Positions 50,002 to 57,607 of a DNA stretch of 64,000 bases are shown one piece after another. Origin of the DNA: Muribaculaceae bacterium (GTDB lineage Bacteria > Bacteroidota > Bacteroidia > Bacteroidales > Muribaculaceae); contig JAGAJP010000066.1 of assembly GCA_017626045.1 (NCBI GenBank), forward strand, positions 54,631 to 118,630, given 5' to 3'. The notes under the pieces are model-generated. The model saw only the letters and a list, made by a program, of their open reading frames with translations, ran no database searches and had not been told where the DNA came from. How positions within the stretch are numbered: position 1 is the stretch's first letter; the number at the start of each line of letters is the position of its first letter. A program made the translations under genes and the position numbers.

Positions 50002-51993
50002 ATGACAGACAAAAGGATCCTTCTCTCCGCCGATTGGTATGACGAACCGGAATTCAGGCAAGGAATTCGCCGGGCTCCCGACCGTCACTACACTCTCACT
50101 CCCGAGAAAACTGTGACCGCGCTTAAAAACGCCCTGCGCTATCTTCCTGAAGAACTTCATGAAAAGGCGGCTCCCGAATTTCTCGAGGAACTCCGAACAC
50201 GAGGCCGCATATATGCCTACCGCTGGCGCCCGAAAGGCGATCTCAAGGCGAAACCGGTGGACGAGTACAAGGGCAAATGCCTCGCCGGTAAGGCTTTCCA
50301 GGTGATGATCGACAATAACCTCTCTTTTGATATCGCGCTTTATCCTTATGAGCTTGTCACCTACGGCGAGACAGGACAGGTTTGTCAGAACTGGCTGCAA
50401 TACCGTCTGATAAAGAAATATCTTGAGAATCTCACCGAAGACCAGACCCTCGTCGTGGAGTCCGGACATCCCCTCGGGCTTTTCCCCTCCCGTCCCGACG
50501 CTCCTCGCGTGATTATCACTAACGCTATGATGGTGGGTATGTTCGACAATCCCGACGACTGGCATGAGGCTATGCAGATGGGCGTCGCCAACTATGGTCA
50601 GATGACTGCCGGCGGATGGATGTATATCGGTCCCCAGGGCATCGTGCACGGCACTTTCAATACCATCCTCAATGCCGGCCGCATGAAACTCGGTGTTCCC
50701 CAGGACGGAAACCTTGCCGGACATCTCTTTGTGAGCTCCGGTCTCGGCGGCATGAGCGGCGCTCAGCCCAAGGCGGCGGAGATTGCAGGTGCCGTATCAA
50801 TTGTGGCGGAGGTGGACGCATCGCGTATCGAGACGCGCCGTAGCCAGGGATGGGTGAAGGAGGTGACCTCGGACATCGCCCGCGCATTTGAACTCGCCGA
50901 GGAGGCTATGGCTTCCAGGACTCCTCTTTCTATCGCTTACCATGGCAATATTGTGGATCTCCTCGAATATGCTGTGGAAAACAATAAGAAAATAGAACTT
51001 CTCAGTGACCAGACATCCTGTCATGCCGTGTATGAGGGCGGATATTGCCCCGCCGGTATTTCCTTCGAGGAAAGGACTCGTCTGCTTCACGATAATCCTG
51101 ATGAGTTCCGCCGTCTCGTCGACAAGACTCTTCACCGTCATTTCAAGGCTATCAAGACACTCGTGGAGAGAGGAACCTATTTTTTTGACTACGGCAATTC
51201 TTTCATGAAGGCTATGTATGACGCCGGAGTGAAGGAACTGTCGAAAAACGGTGTGGACGAGAAAGACGGATTCATCTGGCCATCTTATGTGGAAGACATA
51301 ATGGGCCCGATGCTTTTCGATTACGGTTACGGTCCCTTCAGATGGGTTTGCCTGAGCGGTAAACACGAGGATCTCGTGAAGACCGACAAGGCTGCCATGG
51401 ACTGCATTCCTAAAGACCGCCGAGGTCAGGATATGGACAACTGGATATGGATTCGCGATGCCGAGAAGAATGCCCTCGTGGTCGGCACGCAGGCGCGTAT
51501 CCTTTATCAGGATGCCGCCGGACGACTCAATATCGCGCTTAAGTTCAACGAAATGGTGCGCAACGGAGAGGTCGGTCCAATCATGCTCGGACGTGACCAC
51601 CACGATGTGAGCGGTACTGACTCACCTTTCCGCGAAACCTCAAACATCAAGGACGGCTCTAATGTTATGGCTGATATGGCTGTGCAGTGTTTTGCCGGAA
51701 ACTGCGCCAGAGGCATGAGTCTTGTGGCTCTCCACAATGGCGGCGGCGTGGGTATTGGCAAGGCTATCAACGGTGGTTTCGGAATGGTATGTGACGGTTC
51801 CGAACGGGTCGACGAGATTCTGAAGAAGGCGATGCTCTGGGACGTGATGGGCGGCGTGGCGCGTAGAAACTGGGCGCGCAACGAGAATGCGATGTCAACT
51901 GTTAGAGAATGGAACGATTCTCATGCCGACGAAGGATTCATGATCACCGAACCTTTCATAGCCGACGAAGCATACCTCCGCTCCCTCATATAA
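50002..51993 (+). CDS. hutU: Urocanate hydratase
   Basis: Second step of histidine breakdown: urocanate to imidazolonepropionate, using tightly bound NAD. The 663-residue protein is the longer form, about 110 residues above the roughly 550-residue classical enzyme. Segments seen include VVESGHPLGLFPSRPDAPRV, MTAGGWMYIGPQGIVHGT, the NAD-binding SSGLGGMSGAQPKAA, RDHHDVSGTDSPFRETSN and LHNGGGVGIGKAINGGFG. The hutI ATG follows after 25 bases of heptamer repeat. Confidence 0.97.
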   Translation: MTDKRILLSADWYDEPEFRQGIRRAPDRHYTLTPEKTVTALKNALRYLPEELHEKAAPEFLEELRTRGRIYAYRWRPKGDLKAKPVDEYKGKCLAGKAFQVMIDNNLSFDIALYPYELVTYGETGQVCQNWLQYRLIKKYLENLTEDQTLVVESGHPLGLFPSRPDAPRVIITNAMMVGMFDNPDDWHEAMQMGVANYGQMTAGGWMYIGPQGIVHGTFNTILNAGRMKLGVPQDGNLAGHLFVSSGLGGMSGAQPKAAEIAGAVSIVAEVDASRIETRRSQGWVKEVTSDIARAFELAEEAMASRTPLSIAYHGNIVDLLEYAVENNKKIELLSDQTSCHAVYEGGYCPAGISFEERTRLLHDNPDEFRRLVDKTLHRHFKAIKTLVERGTYFFDYGNSFMKAMYDAGVKELSKNGVDEKDGFIWPSYVEDIMGPMLFDYGYGPFRWVCLSGKHEDLVKTDKAAMDCIPKDRRGQDMDNWIWIRDAEKNALVVGTQARILYQDAAGRLNIALKFNEMVRNGEVGPIMLGRDHHDVSGTDSPFRETSNIKDGSNVMADMAVQCFAGNCARGMSLVALHNGGGVGIGKAINGGFGMVCDGSERVDEILKKAMLWDVMGGVARRNWARNENAMSTVREWNDSHADEGFMITEPFIADEAYLRSLI

Positions 51994-52018
51994 ATTACTA
52001 ATTACTAACTACTAATTA
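51993..52018. repeat. Heptamer repeat between hutU and hutI
   Basis: AATTACT, AATTACT, AACTACT and AATTA run directly from the hutU stop codon to the hutI ATG. The array fills the whole gap. Confidence 0.85.
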
Positions 52019-53275
52019 ATGTCAAACTTGTATATAAAGCACGCCACAATAGTCACACCACTCGGCAACGAGGCGGTGAAAGGCGAGGACATGAGGCGTC
52101 TGAACGTGATTGAGGACGGCGCGATTCTTATCAGAGACGGAGTGATACGCTACGTTGGAAATTCGAACCCGCTGCGACATATATATTCAATCTTTGGCCA
52201 TGGTGCCACTTTCAGGGAGATCGACGCGAAAGGCAGGGTAGTGCTTCCCGGCTTCGTGGATTCCCATACCCACATGGTTTTCGGAGGTTTTCGTCCCGAT
52301 GAATTCCGCTGGAGGCTTCAGGGTGAGTCATATATGAGCATCATGGAGAGGGGAGGAGGCATTCAGAGCACTGTCAATGCCACAAGAGACCTTTCCGGTG
52401 CCGATCTCGTCAAGAATGCCGAGCGCCTGATGGACCGTATGATATCAATGGGCGTGACCACAGTGGAAGTTAAGAGCGGATATGGTCTGGACTTCAATTC
52501 AGAGGCGAAGATGCTCGCCGCTATCGGTCAGTTGGCGGCAAAATGTCGCATTGAGGTGGTTCCGACTTTCTTGGGAGCGCATGCGGTGCCGGCGGAATAC
52601 AAAGGAAGAACTTCGGAATACGTTGACCTCATTATTGAAAAGATGCTGCCGAAGTTCAGAAAAGCAGCCAGGTTCTGCGATATTTTCACTGAAAAAGGGG
52701 TTTTCGAGATTGAGGATTCAAGGCGTCTGATGAAGGCAGCCGCGGCAATGGGATATAAACTGAAGTTCCATGCCGACGAGATAGTGCAGCTCGGAGGAGC
52801 TGAACTTGCCGCCGAACTCGGTGCTGTCAGCGCCGACCATCTGCTTCATGTGAGCAACGAGGGTATACGTGCCCTTGCAGACAGGAATGTGGTTGCCACC
52901 CTTCTGCCTCTTACGGCGTTCGCTCTCAAGGAGGAGTTTGCACCGGCAAGAAAGATGATAGACGCCGGATGCGCCGTTGCGCTTGCCTCCGACCTTAATC
53001 CCGGCAGCTGCTTCTCCGGCTCAATTCCCCTTATGATTGCACTTGCTTGCATTTATATGAACATGTCGGTGGAGGAGGTCATCACGGCCCTTACCATCAA
53101 CGGTGCCGCGGCTTGCTGCCTTGCCGACAGGAAAGGTTCCATTCAGCCCGGGAAAGACGGCGATGTGGTGATTCTCGATTTCGACAATATTAATATGCTT
53201 CCATACTATGTGGGCATGAACTGCGTCAGAACTACTGTGGCAAAAGGCAATGTGGTCTATGACTCAAATTTATGA
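52019..53275 (+). CDS. hutI: Imidazolonepropionase
   Basis: Third step of histidine breakdown: opens imidazolonepropionate to N-formimidoylglutamate. The 418-residue amidohydrolase has the metal-binding VDSHTHMVFGGFRPDEF, the loop GVTTVEVKSGYGLDFNSE, VVPTFLGAHAVPAEY, KFHADEIVQLGG and the metal Asp in ALASDLNPGSCFS. Its stop overlaps the first ATG of hutH (ATGA). The usual Bacteroidetes neighbours for formiminoglutamate handling are absent between the hut genes. Confidence 0.96.
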   Translation: MSNLYIKHATIVTPLGNEAVKGEDMRRLNVIEDGAILIRDGVIRYVGNSNPLRHIYSIFGHGATFREIDAKGRVVLPGFVDSHTHMVFGGFRPDEFRWRLQGESYMSIMERGGGIQSTVNATRDLSGADLVKNAERLMDRMISMGVTTVEVKSGYGLDFNSEAKMLAAIGQLAAKCRIEVVPTFLGAHAVPAEYKGRTSEYVDLIIEKMLPKFRKAARFCDIFTEKGVFEIEDSRRLMKAAAAMGYKLKFHADEIVQLGGAELAAELGAVSADHLLHVSNEGIRALADRNVVATLLPLTAFALKEEFAPARKMIDAGCAVALASDLNPGSCFSGSIPLMIALACIYMNMSVEEVITALTINGAAACCLADRKGSIQPGKDGDVVILDFDNINMLPYYVGMNCVRTTVAKGNVVYDSNL

Positions 53276-54783
53276 TAATCATGAAAAAAATGAATTCTTA
53301 CGCCATAGGAAGTTCCCTTCTTACCTATGACCTGATTGAAAAGATACTTAACGACAACGCCGTCCTCACCCTCTCCGACGAGGCTGTTGAGAAAATTCAT
53401 CACTGCCGTGTTTTCCTTGACAAGAAGACAGAGGAAAACGGCGCTCCTATTTATGGCGTTACTACCGGTTTCGGTTCTCTATGCAACAGAAACATAGGAC
53501 CGGAAGACCTCACGACGCTTCAGGAAAACCTCATAAAGAGTCATTCCTGCTCTGTAGGAACGCCTGTTGACAAAACGGTTGTGAAACTGATGCTTCTTCT
53601 TAAGGCTCACGCTCTTTCGATGGGATTCAGCGGAGTTCAGGTTGAGACAGTGCGCAGAATCCTTGATTTCTACAACAACGACATCCTCCCCGTGGTCTAC
53701 GACAGGGGATCGCTTGGCGCGTCGGGTGACCTGGCGCCCCTCGCAAACCTTTTCCTCCCGCTCATCGGCGAGGGATACGTTACCTATAAAGGAAAGGTAA
53801 TCAAAGCTTCCGAAGCTCTCAATATTCTTGGATGGAGACCGATAAAGCTTAAGTCGAAAGAGGGATTGGCTCTTCTCAACGGCACCCAGTTTATGAGCGC
53901 CAACGGCATCAAGGCGCTTATCGACGGATGGCACATGGTGAAGTGTTTCGATTTCTTCGGTGCCATGAGTCTGGAAGCATACGACGGCAGAATAGAGCCT
54001 TTCTGGGACTGCATTCAGCAGGTGCGACCGCACAAAGGACAGATTGAGACCGGAGAGGTTTACCGACGCATTCTTGAGGGTAGCGAGATTATTGCGCATG
54101 AGAAGAAACATGTGCAGGATCCATATTCCTTCCGATGCATCCCGCAGGTACACGGCGCGGTCAAAGACGCTATGCACCACGTTACGGAAGTGCTTCATGT
54201 CGAGATAAACTCCGTGACCGACAATCCGACGGTTTTCCCCGACGATGGTCTCGTGGTGTCGGGAGGTAACTTCCATGGCGAACCCCTTGCACTGGTGTTT
54301 GATTATATGGGTGTCGCGCTTCATGAACTTGGCAATATCTCCGAACGCCGTGTGGCTCAGTTGATACTGGGCAATCGCGGACTTCCTGAATTCCTCGTGG
54401 CAAAACCGGGACTCAACAGCGGTTTCATGATTCCCCAATATTCCGCGGCTTCGATGGTGAGCCAGAACAAGATGTATGCATGGCCGGCGAGCTGCGACTC
54501 CATCGTCAGCAGCAACGGCCAGGAGGATCTTGTGTCGATGGGTGCCAATGCCGCTACGAAACTCCACAAGATCATTTCAAACCTCAAATACATCGCTGCA
54601 ATAGAATTGATGAACGCGGCTCAGGGTATCGATTTCCGCCGCCCGCTGAAGTCATCTCCCGCAATTGAGAAGGTGATGGCTGACTATCGCGAGCACGTTC
54701 CCTTCGTGGAAGACGATGTGGTGATGACCGACTATATCACCAAGACAATGAACTTCCTCGACAACTACGAGATCACCCTATAA
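53272..54783 (+). CDS. hutH: Histidine ammonia-lyase
   Basis: First step of histidine breakdown: removes ammonia from histidine to give urocanate. The 503-residue protein contains the self-made MIO cofactor triad in RGSLGASGDLAPLANLF (about 149-152), YGVTTGFGSLCNRNIG near the N-terminus, LALLNGTQFMSANG, and DNPTVFPDDGLVVSGGNFHG. The first ATG overlaps the hutI stop (ATGATAATCATG); ATGs at 53281 and 53290 are alternatives that would shorten the product by 3 or 6 residues. Confidence 0.97.
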   Translation: MIIMKKMNSYAIGSSLLTYDLIEKILNDNAVLTLSDEAVEKIHHCRVFLDKKTEENGAPIYGVTTGFGSLCNRNIGPEDLTTLQENLIKSHSCSVGTPVDKTVVKLMLLLKAHALSMGFSGVQVETVRRILDFYNNDILPVVYDRGSLGASGDLAPLANLFLPLIGEGYVTYKGKVIKASEALNILGWRPIKLKSKEGLALLNGTQFMSANGIKALIDGWHMVKCFDFFGAMSLEAYDGRIEPFWDCIQQVRPHKGQIETGEVYRRILEGSEIIAHEKKHVQDPYSFRCIPQVHGAVKDAMHHVTEVLHVEINSVTDNPTVFPDDGLVVSGGNFHGEPLALVFDYMGVALHELGNISERRVAQLILGNRGLPEFLVAKPGLNSGFMIPQYSAASMVSQNKMYAWPASCDSIVSSNGQEDLVSMGANAATKLHKIISNLKYIAAIELMNAAQGIDFRRPLKSSPAIEKVMADYREHVPFVEDDVVMTDYITKTMNFLDNYEITL

Positions 54784-54822
54784 TCCCAATTATCAATTCT
54801 AAATTCTCAATTCAAAAAGAGT

Positions 54823-56322
54823 ATGTCAAGAAAACCAAAAAGTCTCCCTCTGCTCGAGAATGTGCGGATAACCGCGATGGCGGCTGAGGGAAAGGCTTTG
54901 GCAAGGGTGAGGTGGCGTCCCGAGGATGATTCGGAGATTGTTGTCTTTGTTCCGTATGCCGCACCGGGTGATGTGGCGGATGTGAAGATCGACAGGAAGA
55001 AACATTCTTTTGCCGAAGGTCATATCGAACGCCTTTCCGAGCGTTCTCCGCTCAGAGTCGAGCCTGAATGTCCGCATTTCGGCGTCTGCGGGGGCTGCAA
55101 ATGGCAGCATATATCTTATGATGAACAGCTAATTTGCAAGCGTCAGACCGTGGTGGATGCGCTCCAACGAATAGGAAAGATTGACGTCCCCTCAGTAAAT
55201 CCGATTCTCGGTAGCCGCAATGTATGGAGATACCGCAATAAGATGGAGTATACTTTCTCCGACAAAAAGTGGCGTACTTGGGAAGACGTGAAAAGCGGAA
55301 AGGTGTTTGATGACGCGCCGCAGGCTCTCGGATTTCATATTCCCGGGGCTTTCGACAAAGTCCTTCATATAGACAGCTGTGTGTTGCAGTCAGAACTCGG
55401 AGACCGTATCAGAAACTCCGTATACGATTTCGCGGTTGAAAAGGGACTGACATTCTATAACATCAGGGAAAACAGAGGATTGCTGCGTAATCTGATGATT
55501 CGAATCGCTTCGACCGGACAATGCATGGTTTGCGTGCAGTTTGGTGAAGACGACAGAGATGGAATAGCCCTTCTGATGGATTTCCTCAAACTTAATTTCC
55601 CGGAAATAACATCGCTTCTCTACGTGGTGAACCTTAAACTCAACGACACCATTTCCGACCAGAAGGTGATTGCGTGGAACGGTCCCGACTTTATAGAGGA
55701 GGAAATGGACGGACTTCGTTTTAGAGTGAACGCTAAGTCTTTCTATCAGACAAATTCTGACCAGGCTTTTGAGCTTTACAAGGTGGCACGTAAATATGCC
55801 GGACTTGCGCCTGCCGCAGAACTTACTGAAGAGGAGAAGTCAAAGTTCGGATGCATGGATGATGGCGGAAAGCCGCTTGTTTATGACCTTTATACAGGCA
55901 CCGGAACAATCGCCAACTTCGTAGCGCGCGGTGCGGGAAAGGTCATAGGTATCGAGTATGTGGAGGCGGCAATCGAAGACGCGCGTTTGAATGCGGAAGT
56001 TAACGGGCTCGACAATACTCTCTTCTTTGCCGGCGACATGAAGGATATTCTTACAGATGATTTCGTGGCTGCTCACGGAACTCCGGATGTGATGATAATA
56101 GATCCCCCCAGAGCCGGAATGCATGAGGATGTGGTTAAGGTGATTCTAAAGGCTGCTCCTGAAACTGTGGTATACGTGAGCTGTAATCCCGCCACCCAGG
56201 CGAGAGACCTCGCTCTGATGGACGGCATGTATGCCGTGACAGACGTGCAGCCTGTCGATATGTTCCCGCATACGCATCATGTCGAGAATGTGGTTCGCCT
56301 GATTCGCCGCCAAGACAGCTAA
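54823..56322 (+). CDS. rlmD: 23S rRNA (uracil-5-)-methyltransferase RlmD-type
   Basis: RNA m5U methyltransferase of the RlmD/RumA family, 499 residues. An N-terminal TRAM domain (ENVRITAMAAEGKALARVRW) is followed by the iron-sulfur cluster cysteines in CPHFGVCGGCKWQHI. The SAM-binding motif is YDLYTGTGTIANFVA and the catalytic Cys is in YVSCNPATQARDLALM. Two paralogous subgroups exist, so the exact target base is not certain. Its TAA stop lies in the first unit of a nonamer repeat. Confidence 0.9.
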   Translation: MSRKPKSLPLLENVRITAMAAEGKALARVRWRPEDDSEIVVFVPYAAPGDVADVKIDRKKHSFAEGHIERLSERSPLRVEPECPHFGVCGGCKWQHISYDEQLICKRQTVVDALQRIGKIDVPSVNPILGSRNVWRYRNKMEYTFSDKKWRTWEDVKSGKVFDDAPQALGFHIPGAFDKVLHIDSCVLQSELGDRIRNSVYDFAVEKGLTFYNIRENRGLLRNLMIRIASTGQCMVCVQFGEDDRDGIALLMDFLKLNFPEITSLLYVVNLKLNDTISDQKVIAWNGPDFIEEEMDGLRFRVNAKSFYQTNSDQAFELYKVARKYAGLAPAAELTEEEKSKFGCMDDGGKPLVYDLYTGTGTIANFVARGAGKVIGIEYVEAAIEDARLNAEVNGLDNTLFFAGDMKDILTDDFVAAHGTPDVMIIDPPRAGMHEDVVKVILKAAPETVVYVSCNPATQARDLALMDGMYAVTDVQPVDMFPHTHHVENVVRLIRRQDS

Positions 56323-56385
56323 GATAGCTATAATAGCTAATGTAGCTATAGTAACTAAAGCCGCTAAAATAGCTAAGATAGCTAT
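56314..56385. repeat. Nonamer tandem repeat at the rlmD stop (8 units)
   Basis: Eight ungapped 9-base units of the type (G/A)ATAGCTA(A/T), from GACAGCTAA to GATAGCTAT. The first unit contains the last two sense codons and the TAA of rlmD. The unit differs from the TCAGAGNNC family but shares its period and position. Confidence 0.9.
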
Positions 56386-56396
56386 TCCAAAATTAA

Positions 56397-56419
56397 AGGG
56401 TGCCTCAAAAGGGCACCCT
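56397..56419. terminator. Terminator after rlmD
   Basis: AGGGTGCC pairs with GGCACCCT, followed by GCAATTTTTT on the plus strand. It also lies 8 bases past the minus-strand stop of the 51-residue ORF, so it may act on both strands. Confidence 0.85.
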
Positions 56420-56427
56420 GCAATTTT

Positions 56428-56583
56428 TTAGTTGGCGACCATTACGCCAAGTCTCATGTCATTAAGTGTGATGCATGTTCTTGCAAACTGTCGGATCAAA
56501 TCGATCGAGGCTTTGCTGGGGGATTTCGTTGACTTGAGGTTGCCGTTTGTGGTCATAGTAGTAGAACCGTTTGTCATAGGCAT
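56428..56583 (-). CDS. 51-residue ORF downstream of an ECF sigma factor
   Basis: A small ORF reading MPMTNGSTTMTTNGNLKSTK, then SPSKASIDLIRQFARTCITL and NDMRLGVMVAN. A Ser/Thr-rich start leads into an amphipathic helix with Arg-Gln-Phe-Ala-Arg. I recall other short Bacteroidales proteins with an I..I..FAR helix of this type, function unknown. It lies after the ECF sigma gene on the same strand, but a terminator (56654-56682) sits between them. A bounded terminator on both sides supports a separate small gene. Confidence 0.55.
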   Translation of the reverse strand: MPMTNGSTTMTTNGNLKSTKSPSKASIDLIRQFARTCITLNDMRLGVMVAN

Positions 56584-56653
56584 TAATATTTTAATAATTA
56601 CATACTTTTAACGTAAGCGATATATGTTATAGTATTTGGATCAAGACAAAAAA

Positions 56654-56682
56654 ATCAGGAAATATGCGAAATATTTCCTGAT
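56654..56682 (-). terminator. Terminator of the ECF sigma factor gene at 56715
   Basis: ATCAGGAAATAT pairs exactly with ATATTTCCTGAT around a 5-base loop. On the minus strand a run of seven T follows. It is 33 bases beyond the sigma gene stop. Confidence 0.9.
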
Positions 56683-56714
56683 TATGGTGTTCTGTACTGT
56701 GAAATCAGCAAGTC

Positions 56715-57305
56715 TTAGACCGTAAGCACGATTTCCTTTTCTGCCGCTATGCGGCGGAGATTGATTATCGCATACCGCATACGGCCCAAGGCTGTGTTTA
56801 TGCTTACGCCTGTCTTCTCTGCGATTTCCTTAAACGATAGATTTTTGTAGTAACGCATGGTGAGGACTTCTCGCTGAAGTTCCGGCAGCATGGTGATGAG
56901 CATCTTCACGTCATCTCGTATCTGATTCGTGATGATGAAGTCTTCGATTGTTCCTTCACACAATTCTTTCTTGTTCAGTATGTCGATTTCCTCCATACTG
57001 GTGCTCACCATATTGTCGGATTTTTCCTGACGATAATAGTCTATGATTAGGTTATGGGCAATGCGGGATATCCATGCGGGAAATTTCCCGTTTTCTGTAT
57101 AGCGTCCTTGTCTGATGGTCAGGATTGCCTTCACGAAAGTTTCCTGAAATATATCGTTCGCTATATCCTCGTTTTTCACTATGCGAAGGATATAGTTGAA
57201 TGTCTTGTCTTGATGACGCTTCAGAAGCATATCGAATGCCTCATTGCTGCCTTGCGCGTAAGCCCTGACCAGTTGTTCGTCGGTCATGCTTCCTTGTTTT
57301 GTCAT
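56715..57305 (-). CDS. ECF-type sigma-70 family factor
   Basis: A 196-residue extracytoplasmic-function sigma factor. Region 2 has DEQLVRAYAQGSNEAFDMLL, DIANDIFQETFVKAILTI and FPAWISRIAHNLIIDYYR. Region 4 has LPELQREVLTMRYYKNLSFK and EIAEKTGVSINTALGRMRYA. No anti-sigma gene is adjacent. The ATG at 57305 follows the predicted transcription start (about 57392); a frame open to 57470 would start upstream of it. The target genes are unknown. Confidence 0.93.
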   Translation of the reverse strand: MTKQGSMTDEQLVRAYAQGSNEAFDMLLKRHQDKTFNYILRIVKNEDIANDIFQETFVKAILTIRQGRYTENGKFPAWISRIAHNLIIDYYRQEKSDNMVSTSMEEIDILNKKELCEGTIEDFIITNQIRDDVKMLITMLPELQREVLTMRYYKNLSFKEIAEKTGVSINTALGRMRYAIINLRRIAAEKEIVLTV

Positions 57306-57395
57306 TGTCTTGTCTTTTAAATCGTTATGTATAACTGTTCCGATAGGCAAGTGCTTTTTAATTTTATTCTTCTCGTTTTTATTATCTTTATTGTG

Positions 57396-57427
57396 CAAAT
57401 TTACTATTTTTTTTATTGACTTGCAAA
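57396..57427 (-). promoter_or_regulatory. Promoter of the ECF sigma factor gene at 56715
   Basis: On the minus strand TTTG (57424-57427) and TAAATTTG (57396-57403) are 20 bases apart. The start would be near 57392, giving a leader of about 87 bases. Confidence 0.7.
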
Positions 57428-57563
57428 TATTGTTCACTCTTTTAAGGTTAAAAATCCTTATTATAAACAAAATTTAGCACACCTTACACAATAACCGGGA
57501 TTGTTCCATAACGATTCTTCTGATTTCAAGACATATTCCTATAGAGATATCCCCCATTAGAGA

Positions 57564-57599
57564 TATCCCCCATCCAACGATTTTGCAGGATGGGGGATA
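57564..57599. terminator. Hairpin after lon
   Basis: TATCCCCCATCC pairs exactly with GGATGGGGGATA around a 12-base loop, 9 bases past the lon stop on the minus strand. A partial extra copy of the left arm (ATATCCCCCAT) lies at 57547-57557. There is no T-run. Confidence 0.6.
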
Positions 57600-57607
57600 G
57601 GTATTCG

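Noticed and set aside
50002..54783. Interpreting hutU as a fusion because of its length
   Set aside because: The extra length is spread within the urocanase fold, and long forms are known in Bacteroidetes; no second domain is visible.
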